From Pseudomonadota bacterium (GTDB taxonomy: Bacteria; Pseudomonadota; Gammaproteobacteria; Steroidobacterales; Steroidobacteraceae), in assembly GCA_023433705.1 (NCBI GenBank), contig JAEYUC010000006.1, positions 1 to 44,055 on the forward strand: a stretch of 44,055 bases of DNA, read 5' to 3'. This document shows positions 1 to 7,330 of this stretch, piece after piece. Positions within the stretch are counted from its first letter, which is position 1; the number at the start of each line of letters is the position of its first letter. Made by a program: the position numbers and the translations under genes. Below the pieces are notes generated by a model. It searched no databases, was not told the DNA's origin, and saw nothing but the letters and a program-made list of their open reading frames with translations.

Positions 1-2
1 AC

Positions 3-956
3 ACGGGCCTGTTCGTCGAGGGATCGTTGACCGACGTCCGCCCGGACGTCATGGCGTTTTCCCCGCAATACCCGCTGTGGTCGGACGGCGCGACCAAGCG
101 CCGCTGGATCTGGCTGCCGCCCGGCACGAGCATCGATGCCGCGCAGGCCGATGCCTGGGATTTCCCGCGCGGCACGAAGCTCTGGAAGGAATTCAGCCAC
201 GGCGGCGCCATCGAGACGCGTTACCTCGAGCGCGGCATGGATGGCGAGTGGCGTTTCGGCAGCTATGTATGGACGGCGGACGGCAAGGACGCGGTGCTCG
301 CGCCCGCCGACGGCATCCGCGATCTCGCGGCGGCGGGCGCCCCGAACGGGCGTTACACGATCCCGGCGCAGGATGACTGCCGCGCCTGTCATGAAGGCGC
401 GCCCGTACCCGTGCTCGGTTTCTCCGCGCTGCAGTTGTCGCCGGACCGCGATCCGCTCGCGCCGCATGCCGAGCAGGCCGCGAACTCGGTCGATCTCAAT
501 GGGCTCGTTTCGCGCGGAGTCCTCAAGAATCTCCCGGTGGCGCTGATCGCCAGACCTCCGCGCATCGAGGCGCAGTCGCCGGCCGAACGCGCCGCGCTCG
601 GTTACCTGCACGGCAACTGCGGCAACTGTCACAACGACGAAGGCCCGCTCGCGGTGCTCGAGATGACGCTCGCGCAGCGCGTGGCCGCACCGCCCGGCGC
701 GCGCGACGCGGTGAAACGTTCCATCGTCGACGTGCCCAGCCAGTTCCGCGCGCAGGGCGCGCCGCGCGATGCCGACCGTGTCGAGCCCGGCCGACTCGAT
801 GCGAGCGTGCTCGCGATGCGCATGGGATCGCGCGACCCGTTGCAGCAGATGCCGCCGCTCGGCACGCAGGCCGTCGACGCCGAGGCGCTGAGCCTCATCG
901 CGCGCTGGATAGAAACCCTTCCGCGACCCGCGTCCGGGTCCGGACACACCAAGTAG
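3..956 (+). CDS. Diheme c-type cytochrome, SO2930-like (5' partial)
   Basis: The reading frame is open to the left edge of the window, so the N-terminus and any signal peptide are missing; the TTG at 27 is not the true start. The visible part begins TGLFVEG and contains FSPQYPLWSDGATKRRW, a signature of the SO2930 family of periplasmic diheme cytochromes. Two haem-attachment motifs are visible: CRACH (codons near 378-392) and CGNCH (codons near 618-632). It probably carries electrons in the periplasm; donor and acceptor cannot be told. The next gene, 17 bp downstream on the same strand, also encodes a cytochrome c, so the two are probably co-transcribed. Family assignment is by eye. Confidence 0.8.
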   Translation, partial: TGLFVEGSLTDVRPDVMAFSPQYPLWSDGATKRRWIWLPPGTSIDAAQADAWDFPRGTKLWKEFSHGGAIETRYLERGMDGEWRFGSYVWTADGKDAVLAPADGIRDLAAAGAPNGRYTIPAQDDCRACHEGAPVPVLGFSALQLSPDRDPLAPHAEQAANSVDLNGLVSRGVLKNLPVALIARPPRIEAQSPAERAALGYLHGNCGNCHNDEGPLAVLEMTLAQRVAAPPGARDAVKRSIVDVPSQFRAQGAPRDADRVEPGRLDASVLAMRMGSRDPLQQMPPLGTQAVDAEALSLIARWIETLPRPASGSGHTK

Positions 957-973
957 ACAGAGAGGAGTTCGTC

Positions 974-1546
974 GTGAAGTCGCTGAAGATGCTCGTATTG
1001 TTAGCCATGGTCGTCGCCGCCTCGTTCGTGCGCGCGGCCGATTCGCCGCAGGCGCCCGCCGTCAACGATCCCGTGGCCCGCGGGAAGTACATCGTGAACA
1101 CCTCCGGCTGCCATGACTGCCACACGCCCTGGCACATGACGGACAAGGGTCCGGCGCCGGACATGAGCCGCGCGCTGTCGGGACATCCCGAGTCGTTCGA
1201 GATGCCCGAAGCGCCGGCACTGCCGCCTGGCCCGTGGATCGTGGCCATCGGCGCGACCAACACGGCGTATGCCGGTCCCTGGGGCGTGAGCTTCACGGCG
1301 AATCTGACGCCCGATCGCGAGACCGGTCTCGGCAAGTGGACCGCGCGCACGTTCATCGACACGATCCGCACCGGTCGTCATCTCGGCCGCGGCCGGCAGG
1401 TGCTGCCGCCGATGCCGATCGCCGTGTACAACAACTTCACGGATGAGGACCTCACCGCGATCTTCGCGTACCTGCAGACCATCCCGGCGGTGAAGAACCG
1501 CGTGCCCGAGCCGCGTCCGCCCGCGGCGGCGGTCGCCCGGCAGTAA
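974..1546 (+). CDS. Secreted mono-haem cytochrome c
   Basis: 190 aa from a GTG start preceded by agaggag at 961-967. A Sec signal peptide covers about residues 1-21 (hydrophobic LKMLVLLAMVVAASFVRA, then ADSP). One haem motif, CHDCH, lies near residue 46, after GKYIVNTSGC, as in cytochrome c domains of dehydrogenase-linked electron-transfer subunits. The C-terminal half has a PMPIAVYNNFTDEDLTAIFAYL segment, where a methionine is likely the second haem ligand and the helix is typical of the fold. The tail is Pro/Ala rich. It follows the diheme cytochrome at 17 bp and is followed by a strong hairpin, so the two form a plausible periplasmic electron-transfer unit. The partner enzyme probably lies upstream of the window. 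Confidence 0.82.
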   Translation: MKSLKMLVLLAMVVAASFVRAADSPQAPAVNDPVARGKYIVNTSGCHDCHTPWHMTDKGPAPDMSRALSGHPESFEMPEAPALPPGPWIVAIGATNTAYAGPWGVSFTANLTPDRETGLGKWTARTFIDTIRTGRHLGRGRQVLPPMPIAVYNNFTDEDLTAIFAYLQTIPAVKNRVPEPRPPAAAVARQ

Positions 1547-1558
1547 CCGGTGGGTTTC

Positions 1559-1593
1559 CGCGGCGCGGTGGAGACCGGCTCCATCGCGCCGCG
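1559..1593 (+). terminator. Strong intergenic hairpin after the cytochrome gene
   Basis: The arms at 1559-1573 and 1579-1593 are complementary at 14 of 15 positions around a five-base loop (accgg). The stem is very GC rich and begins 13 bp after the cytochrome c stop. There is no T run after it, so it is a candidate terminator or RNA-stabilising stem rather than a textbook intrinsic terminator. Confidence 0.5.
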
Positions 1594-1607
1594 CGTTAGA
1601 CTGGGGC

Positions 1608-2645
1608 ATGAACAAGCCGCTGGTCTGTCTATTGTCCCTGTGCGCAGCCGGCGTCCAGGCCCAGGAACCGGTCAAACTACTACCGGGCCCGTTCGAACTA
1701 CCGGCGAGATTGGGGCCGCTGGTTTATGTCGGCAAGCCGGCGTCGTTCGACGATCCGCGTCTCGGCAAGGGCTACAACTACGATGCCGATGGCGCGCGGC
1801 TGAGCATCTACGTGTACGACGCCGGCATCGCGGACATTCCCGACGGCGCCGACTCGATCCCGGTCTGCGAACAGTTCGAGGAAGCGAAGCAGATAGTCCG
1901 GCAGTCTCCCTCATACAAGAATGCCGCGCTCGGCGCGGAGCAACTCGCCCGCCTGAGTCCGCCCGAGGACGCGCCGCTCGCGCGCGAGGCGGCATTCGAG
2001 CTGGATCGCGGAGAACGGCACGCGGTGTCGTACGTGTGGATCACCGGCGCCGCGAAACACTTCGTGAAGCTGCGTTTCACGATGTTCGCGCCGCACTCCG
2101 GGGAGATCTTCGAAGCACGCCGCGCGATTCTCGATGCGCTCGGCAATGCGATCAGGCCGCATCTCGCGCCGGTCGTTCCCGAAGCGAAAGAAGCGGGTGC
2201 GTCTCTGAACATCGCATTCGATCCGACGTCATCCGCCGGCGACATGGGGGCCAGCCTCGGCTATCTCATGTTTCTCAACGGAATCGCGGAGGAGAACACC
2301 GCGAACATGCCAGTGTGCGGCGGCCCGTACGTTCCAACCTTCGAGGACGAGGTCGCTGCCCTCCAGGGCGCATTGCTGATCGAAGGCGAGGCGGGCGGGA
2401 AGTCGAAGTTCATGAAGACCTTGGCCAAGGCGGCAGAGGCGGGATTTCTCGAGGAGCTGATCTGGACCGGGCTGCATCGGGATTCATGGGGAACGCAGGT
2501 TCCCGAAGGTCTCACGCTCACCGAGTACGAGCCCTGGCGAAAGAAAAACGCGAAGAAACTGCAGGTTCCGAACCTCGGGTCCGTGTCCATCGATCATCCG
2601 CGTCCATTGCCGCTCGAGCCGAATACACCCGTGGCCGCTCAATGA
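1608..2645 (+). CDS. Secreted protein of unknown function
   Basis: 345 aa, ATG start, with an apparent signal peptide MNKPLVCLLSLCAAGVQA followed by QEP. I do not recognise a family. The mature part has a YNYDADGARLSIYVYDAG segment and a mixed alpha/beta composition, and no further membrane segment. A gap of 14 bp from the preceding hairpin and an AT-rich regulatory stretch after it suggest it is transcribed alone. Codon use matches its neighbours, so there is no sign of recent transfer. Likely periplasmic; function not inferred. Confidence 0.65.
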   Translation: MNKPLVCLLSLCAAGVQAQEPVKLLPGPFELPARLGPLVYVGKPASFDDPRLGKGYNYDADGARLSIYVYDAGIADIPDGADSIPVCEQFEEAKQIVRQSPSYKNAALGAEQLARLSPPEDAPLAREAAFELDRGERHAVSYVWITGAAKHFVKLRFTMFAPHSGEIFEARRAILDALGNAIRPHLAPVVPEAKEAGASLNIAFDPTSSAGDMGASLGYLMFLNGIAEENTANMPVCGGPYVPTFEDEVAALQGALLIEGEAGGKSKFMKTLAKAAEAGFLEELIWTGLHRDSWGTQVPEGLTLTEYEPWRKKNAKKLQVPNLGSVSIDHPRPLPLEPNTPVAAQ

Positions 2646-2666
2646 ACGCCCTATAGAAGAGAGCAG

Positions 2667-2696
2667 TTGCAAATAAGAATTCTTCTCATGTAGCTT
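2667..2696 (+). promoter_or_regulatory. Probable Fur box inside a sigma-70-like promoter
   Basis: AATAAGAATTCTTCTCATG (2672-2690) agrees at 15 of 19 positions with the gammaproteobacterial Fur consensus as I remember it (AATGAGAATGATTCTCATT). It lies between a possible -35 TTGCAA (2667-2672) and a weak -10 TAGCTT (2691-2696), spaced 18 bp. Fur bound here would block the promoter of the PepSY-DUF2271-DUF4198-apbE genes. The box is strikingly AT rich against its surroundings. Confidence 0.6.
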
Positions 2697-2756
2697 TCGC
2701 GCTCCGGACGAAAGTCGCCACCCTGCTCTCGAGAATATGTCGAGTCGAATCGGCGC

Positions 2757-3365
2757 ATGAACGCGCGCCTGCGCATGCGGGTGTACCGCACGACACACCT
2801 GCTGCATTGGATCAGCGCCGCGGTGTGTTTCGCGGCACTCATGCTGTTCACCATCACGGGCATCACGCTGAACCACGCCTCGGCGATCGGCTCGACACCG
2901 AAGGTCACGACGCGCGAGGCGTCGCTGCCCGACATGCTGCGCGCCGAGCTCGCGCAGGCCGAAGCGGATGCGGCGGTACCGGCGGCCGTCGTCGAATGGA
3001 TCGAGCGCGAGTTCGATATTCCCGCCGCGAAGGCGACGGTGGAATGGTCGGACGAGGAGTTGTATCTGTCGGCGCCGGGGCCGGGTCGCGACGCGTGGGT
3101 CTCCATCGACCGCGAGAGCGGCGCGGCGAAGTCCGAGTCCACCGACCGCGGCTGGATCGCGTACTTCAACGACCTTCACAAGGGACGCAATACCGGGATC
3201 GCGTGGACAATCTTCATCGACGTCGTCGCGGCCGCGTGCCTGTTCTTCTCGCTGACGGGACTGATCCTGCTGCAGATCCAGGCGCGCCAGCGTCCGTCGA
3301 CCTGGCCGCTCGTGGTAGGCGGCACGATCCTCGTTCTCGGCATCATGATTTTCTTCGTGCATTGA
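2757..3365 (+). CDS. PepSY-associated TM helix protein
   Basis: 202 aa inner-membrane protein of the PepSY-TM-like type. It has an N-terminal membrane helix (about residues 15-38, HLLHWISAAVCFAALMLFTITGITLNHAS). A periplasmic PepSY-like region of about 100 residues follows, with WVSIDRESGAAKSEST. Two C-terminal helices (about 145-170 and 180-201) come after WIAYFNDLHKGRNTG. The HxxxGRNTG segment before the second helix is typical of this family. Relatives are found beside TonB siderophore receptors and are thought to take part in ferric-chelate reduction or transmembrane electron transfer. It is the first gene after the Fur-box promoter and begins the four-gene flavin module. Confidence 0.85.
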   Translation: MNARLRMRVYRTTHLLHWISAAVCFAALMLFTITGITLNHASAIGSTPKVTTREASLPDMLRAELAQAEADAAVPAAVVEWIEREFDIPAAKATVEWSDEELYLSAPGPGRDAWVSIDRESGAAKSESTDRGWIAYFNDLHKGRNTGIAWTIFIDVVAAACLFFSLTGLILLQIQARQRPSTWPLVVGGTILVLGIMIFFVH

Positions 3366-3385
3366 ATAGTTAGTTGGAGCGTCGA

Positions 3386-3898
3386 ATGATCCGCAAGTCC
3401 CGCATCGCTTCCTGCCTGGCACTGGCCGCCTTCGCGTGCGGCGCGAGCGCCGCAGACCTGAGCGTGAACGTCGAAATCCCGAACATCCCCGTGGCCGAAT
3501 ATCACCGGCCGTACGTCGCAGTGTGGATCGAGGATGCGGACCAGGCGATCGCCGCGAACCTGGCCGTCTGGTACAACCTGCGCGGCGATCACACGAAGTG
3601 GCTTCCCGACCTGCGCCAGTGGTGGCGACGCGGCGGGCGCGATCTCAAGGTCCCCGCGGACGGCATCACCGGCGCGACGCGCCCGGTCGGCCAGCACATC
3701 CTCAAGTTCGACGCGAAGCAGGCGCCGCTCGCGGATCTGAAGCCCGGGCAATACGCGCTGGTCGTGGAAGCCGCGCGCGAAGTGGGCGGGCGCGAAGCGG
3801 TGCGCATCCCGTTCGAGTGGCCCATCAGGAAGCAGCAGACGTCCACGGGCCAGGGCACCAAGGAACTCGGCGCCGTCGCGCTCACGCTGAATCCCTGA
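3386..3898 (+). CDS. DUF2271 protein with flavinylation motif
   Basis: 170 aa. ATG 3386 is preferred over the TTG at 3374 because ggag lies six bases upstream and the product then starts with a clean signal peptide (MIRKSRIASCLALAAFACGASAA). The mature protein is a DUF2271 domain (VNVEIPN..YVAVWIED..NLAVWY..WLPDLRQWW). Residues 92-98 read DGITGAT, which fits the Dxx[S/T]GA[T/S] sequence to which ApbE attaches FMN, making Thr95 the predicted acceptor. It is probably a periplasmic flavoprotein passing electrons between the PepSY membrane protein and an acceptor. ApbE is encoded two genes downstream. The motif is seen; the flavin and partners are inferred. Confidence 0.85.
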   Translation: MIRKSRIASCLALAAFACGASAADLSVNVEIPNIPVAEYHRPYVAVWIEDADQAIAANLAVWYNLRGDHTKWLPDLRQWWRRGGRDLKVPADGITGATRPVGQHILKFDAKQAPLADLKPGQYALVVEAAREVGGREAVRIPFEWPIRKQQTSTGQGTKELGAVALTLNP

Positions 3899-3928
3899 GC
3901 GCCGCCACCTTACGAAGAGGTCAGGAAC

Positions 3929-4732
3929 ATGAAGAAATACATCACGAGTCTTGCGCTGCTTGCGATGCTCGCCGCTCCGACTACCTACGCCGCGCGCCCC
4001 TGGTTGTTGCCCTCGCAGACCGTGCTCGCGCGCTCCGGTGGCTGGGTCGCGTTCGACGCGGCGCAGGCGGACGACCTGTTCTCGGTGAACCAGGGTTCCC
4101 TCGCGGTAGATGGGCTCGCGATCGAGACACCGGATGGCAAGCCGATCGCCGCGCAGAACGTGGCGGCGAGCCGCTCGCGCAGCACCTTCGATCTCGAGCT
4201 GCGCCAACCTGGCACGTATCGCGTCACGATCGGCGAAGACGTCGTCATGGCGCGCTGGGAGGAAGAGGGCAAGCCGAAGCGCTGGCGCGGCACCGCGGCG
4301 GAGATGGCGGCCAAGGTTCCGGCAAACGCGGACAAGCTGCAGACAGAACAGGTACTGCGGCGGATCGAAACTTTCGTGACGGTCGGCTCGCCGACGGAGC
4401 TCAAGCCCGGCACCGGCGCGGGCATCGAACTCGTCCCGATCCAACACCCGAACGATCTGTACGCGGGCGACTCCGCCAGGCTGCGTTTCCTGCTCGACGG
4501 CAAACCGGCCGCGGATCTCGAGATCGAAGTGATCCAGGGCGGCACGCGTTACCGCGATTCGCCCGACGCGATCGTGCAGAAGACCGACAAGAACGGTGAG
4601 GTCACCATCAAATGGCCGGCGCCGGGAATGTACTGGATCGACGCGAGCATCCAGGACGAGAAGTCCTCGGCGGCCAACGTGAAAAAGCGCCGCGTTTCGT
4701 ACAACGCGACACTCGAAGTCCTGCCGCAGTAG
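3929..4732 (+). CDS. DUF4198 periplasmic protein
   Basis: 267 aa with signal peptide MKKYITSLALLAMLAAPTTYAA, preceded by gaagaggtcagg. The mature part is a DUF4198 protein: it begins with RPWLLPSQT, has Ig-like beta segments (TFDLELRQPGTYRVTIGED), then HPNDLYAGDSARLRFLLDGKPAADLEIEVIQGG and a C-terminal DKNGEVTIKWPAPGMYWIDA. DUF4198 proteins are secreted and often encoded beside metal-uptake or DUF2271/PepSY genes; their biochemical role is not established. It lies between DUF2271 and ApbE with short gaps, so co-transcription is likely. Confidence 0.85.
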   Translation: MKKYITSLALLAMLAAPTTYAARPWLLPSQTVLARSGGWVAFDAAQADDLFSVNQGSLAVDGLAIETPDGKPIAAQNVAASRSRSTFDLELRQPGTYRVTIGEDVVMARWEEEGKPKRWRGTAAEMAAKVPANADKLQTEQVLRRIETFVTVGSPTELKPGTGAGIELVPIQHPNDLYAGDSARLRFLLDGKPAADLEIEVIQGGTRYRDSPDAIVQKTDKNGEVTIKWPAPGMYWIDASIQDEKSSAANVKKRRVSYNATLEVLPQ

Positions 4733-4737
4733 TCAGC

Positions 4738-5766
4738 TTGACCTGCTGGCTGGTTCCGCTGCTGTGCTGCGTGCTCGTGGCGTGCGCCGGGCAGCCGCGG
4801 CGCGCTGCTTTGCCCGAAACGCTGCTCGAGGGCGTGACCATGGGCAGCGCCTGGACGGTGAAGATCGCGGGCGAGCTGCCCGCGCCTGCCGGGGAACTGC
4901 GCGCGGGCGTGCAGGCGAACTTCGACGCGGTCGACAAGGCGCTCAGCACATACAAGCCCGAATCCGCGTTGAGCCGGTTCAACCGCGACGCGAGCGGCGA
5001 CTGGGTCGACGTCGAGCCGGAGCTGGTCGCCGTGATGGCCTACGCTCGCACTCTCGCCGAGCTCAGCGACGGCGCCTACGACCTCACGGTCGGGCCGCTC
5101 GTGAACCTGTGGGGATTCGGTCCCGACCCCGCGCGGCGCGAGGCGCCGGACGCCGCGGCCATCGACGCGGCGCGCACACATGTGGGCTGGCGCAAGCTCG
5201 AAGTCGATGCGAGCGCGAATCGGGCGCGCAAGGAGCCGGGCGTGTACGTCGACCTGTCCTCGCTCGGCAAGGGTCGCGGCGTCGACCGCGTCGCCGAATA
5301 CCTCGAGGCGCGCGGCGTGACTAACTACCTCATAGACCTGTCGGGCAAGCTGCGCGCGCACGGCGTGAATGCACGCGGCGCACCGTGGCTCGTGGCGGTG
5401 GAGAAACCCGGCCCGGACGACCCTTCGGGCCGGCCGAGCCTCGTGCCGGCCGCGGTGGCGCTCGACGACGAGTCGATTGCGACGGCGGGCGACTATCGGC
5501 GCTATTTCGAGAGCGGCGGCAGGCACTTCTCTCACATCATCGATCCGCGCACCGGTCATCCGGTCGCGCACGCGACCTTGTCCTCGACCGTGGTGGCGGC
5601 GGACGGCATGCAAGCCGATGCGCTCGCCACCGTGTTCATGGCGATGGCGCCCGAAGCGGCGCTCGCGCTCGCCGACCGGCTGCGCGTCCGCGCGCTGCTG
5701 ATAACCCGCGCGGGCGACGACATCCGTCTCGTGCCGAGCGCTGCTTGGCGCGACATGGACATGTAG
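4738..5766 (+). CDS. apbE: FAD:protein FMN transferase (ApbE), lipoprotein
   Basis: 342 aa. The chosen TTG start lies five bases after the DUF4198 stop and gives a lipoprotein signal MTCWLVPLLCCVLVAC with the lipobox LVAC, as expected for a periplasm-facing ApbE. Family motifs follow in order: TMGSAWTVKI, LSTYKPESALSRFN, YDLTVGPLVNLWGFG, VDLSSLGKGRGVDRVAEYL, SHIIDPRTGHPV and ADGMQADALATVF, the last with the metal-site Asp and Thr. It transfers FMN from FAD onto a Ser/Thr of target proteins; the DUF2271 protein of this operon is the obvious substrate. One oddity is that the usual GGE/GGD after the LID segment reads DLSGKLRAHG here. Confidence 0.93.
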   Translation: MTCWLVPLLCCVLVACAGQPRRAALPETLLEGVTMGSAWTVKIAGELPAPAGELRAGVQANFDAVDKALSTYKPESALSRFNRDASGDWVDVEPELVAVMAYARTLAELSDGAYDLTVGPLVNLWGFGPDPARREAPDAAAIDAARTHVGWRKLEVDASANRARKEPGVYVDLSSLGKGRGVDRVAEYLEARGVTNYLIDLSGKLRAHGVNARGAPWLVAVEKPGPDDPSGRPSLVPAAVALDDESIATAGDYRRYFESGGRHFSHIIDPRTGHPVAHATLSSTVVAADGMQADALATVFMAMAPEAALALADRLRVRALLITRAGDDIRLVPSAAWRDMDM

Positions 5767-5856
5767 ACCAATGTAGGTGCGCGCTGGCGCGGAGCCCCGG
5801 ATTCCGCCGACGACCTGAAACTTGTTAGGCGGTGTGCCGGGCGCAGAATCCCCTGC

Positions 5857-6720
5857 GTGAGCAGCCGACGAACGCTGTGGGGCATCCTCAAGGGCACGAC
5901 CGAGAACTGGCTCTCCGACCAGGCCTCGAGCATCAGCGCGGCGCTCGCGTTCTACTGCGCATTCTCCCTGGCGCCGCTGCTGGTCATCATCGTGACGATC
6001 GTGGGCTGGATCGTCGGCGCCGAGCTCGCCAGCTCATACGTCGAGAGCCAGCTGACCCTGTTGTTCGGCAAGTCGAGCGCCGAGCTCATCGTGGGCGCGA
6101 TGCGCGGCGCGCAGTCGGTCGATGGCGCGTGGGCGACCATCCTGAGCGTCGTCATGCTGGCCGTCGGCGCGACCACCGTGTTCTCCGCGCTCGAGAGCGC
6201 GCTGCAGCAGGTCTGGGGCGGCAGTGAGTCGATATCACGCGGCTGGCGGGCGGCGGTGCGCTCACGCCTCGTATCGTTCGGTTTCATCCTCGCGATCGGC
6301 TTCCTGCTGCTCGTGTCGCTCACGCTGACTACCGCGCTCGCGACGCTGCGCGGCTTCGTGCTGCGACACTTCGAGGGACTGGTCGGGTTGTTCGTCGCGA
6401 CCGACTTCCTGATTTCGGTCCTGCTCGGCACCGGCGTCGTCGCGTTGATCTACCGCTACCTGCCGGCGCGGCGGCTGCCCTGGCGTCACGTGCTGACGGG
6501 CGCGCTCGTGACCGCGCTGCTGTTCCATCTCGGTAGATGGGCGATCGGCCTCTATCTCGGGCGAGCGACGCAGCCCACCGCGTATGGCGCCGCGGCGTCG
6601 TTCGCGGCGCTTCTTCTTTGGCTGTACTACTCCGCGCAGATCTTCCTGTTCGGCGCGGAGTTCACGGCATGCCTCGGCCGGTCGCGGCAGCAGCGTCCGC
6701 CGCCGGGCCCGACGAAATAG
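5857..6720 (+). CDS. YihY/BrkB family inner-membrane protein
   Basis: 287 aa, GTG start, without a convincing Shine-Dalgarno sequence. It has about six membrane helices. The N-terminus (WLSDQASSISAALAFYCAFSLAPLLVIIVTIVGWIVG) carries the family pattern of an amphipathic lead into helix 1. The mid-section QSVDGAWATILSVVMLAVGATTVFSALESALQQVWG and the YRYLPARRLPWRHVLTGALVTALLFHLG segment are typical. The family was once called ribonuclease BN by mistake; its real function is unclear, with transport suggested. The stop codon is immediately followed by the stop of the gene on the opposite strand. Confidence 0.9.
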   Translation: MSSRRTLWGILKGTTENWLSDQASSISAALAFYCAFSLAPLLVIIVTIVGWIVGAELASSYVESQLTLLFGKSSAELIVGAMRGAQSVDGAWATILSVVMLAVGATTVFSALESALQQVWGGSESISRGWRAAVRSRLVSFGFILAIGFLLLVSLTLTTALATLRGFVLRHFEGLVGLFVATDFLISVLLGTGVVALIYRYLPARRLPWRHVLTGALVTALLFHLGRWAIGLYLGRATQPTAYGAAASFAALLLWLYYSAQIFLFGAEFTACLGRSRQQRPPPGPTK

Positions 6721-7158
6721 TTACTTGCGCTTGATCGAGAACTTGCCGATCGCGACGCCGAGGTCCCAGCCTCGTCCCGTCCCGGTCAGCGCGAGCGTGA
6801 CTTCACCCTTGGTGACGACCTGGGCTTTCGAGGACTTCACGGCGCCGGCATGCGCCTCGGCGCTCGCGTAGTTGCCGAAGATCTCGCTGATGTCCTTGAC
6901 GTTCGAGAACTCGCCATGGCCGTTCTCGATGGTCGACTTGCCGGCGCTCAAGCCGCCTCCGCGCGCCTGTAGACGCACGGTCGCGGACTGTCCGTTATTG
7001 CAGGTCACGTGACCCGTGCCGTCGGCGCGTTTGTAGAACGCGGACCAGCCACTCATCGTAAATTTCATCTCGCAGTCGGCGGCGAATGCGGCATTGGCGT
7101 GAAAGGCGCCCCCAAGAGCGAGGCCGGCAAGTGCAACGAAGCGGGTATATTTGTTCAT
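6721..7158 (-). CDS. Secreted protein of unknown function
   Basis: 145 aa using the ATG at 7158, which gives a compact signal peptide MNKYTRFVALAGLALGGAFHANAAFA followed by ADCEMKF; an upstream in-frame start would add 12 unlikely residues. The mature part is small and glycine/serine rich with alternating beta-like stretches (MKFTMSGWSAFYKRADGTGHVTCNNGQSATVRLQ, GEVTLALTGTGRGWDLGVAIGKFSIK). It has two cysteines that could pair (ADC and TCNN). I do not recognise the family with confidence. It converges end to end with the YihY gene with no gap, and its upstream region is shared with the kinase operon. Confidence 0.65.
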   Translation of the reverse strand: MNKYTRFVALAGLALGGAFHANAAFAADCEMKFTMSGWSAFYKRADGTGHVTCNNGQSATVRLQARGGGLSAGKSTIENGHGEFSNVKDISEIFGNYASAEAHAGAVKSSKAQVVTKGEVTLALTGTGRGWDLGVAIGKFSIKRK

Positions 7159-7196
7159 GCGCGTCAAACTAACCGCGGCATGGGGGGATGGCAAGA

Positions 7197-7204
7197 ATGA
7201 TCGA
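7197..7204 (+). promoter_or_regulatory. RTGATCGA site upstream of the kinase-pdxA2 pair
   Basis: ATGATCGA, followed by AG, lies about 130 bp before the kinase start in the divergent intergenic region 7159-7330. The same octamer occurs in front of the TonB receptor, in the gene-free region near 13242 and between rhaD and rhaR. Candidate operator of the DeoR-type regulator at 18330. Confidence 0.4.
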
Positions 7205-7330
7205 AGGTCTCACCGAACGCGCCGCCGGACGCCTGCAGACGGACACGCCGCCGTCGTTTTCCGAACTCATTGACGCCTTTTGCCGACACTCCGCACGCAT
7301 CGGCTCCTGTTAGAGCGCACGTCGACGGAC

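Noticed and set aside
2646..2756. A small protein gene in the gap before the PepSY gene
   Set aside because: No start with a ribosome-binding site gives a frame of meaningful length; the gap is explained by the Fur-box promoter.
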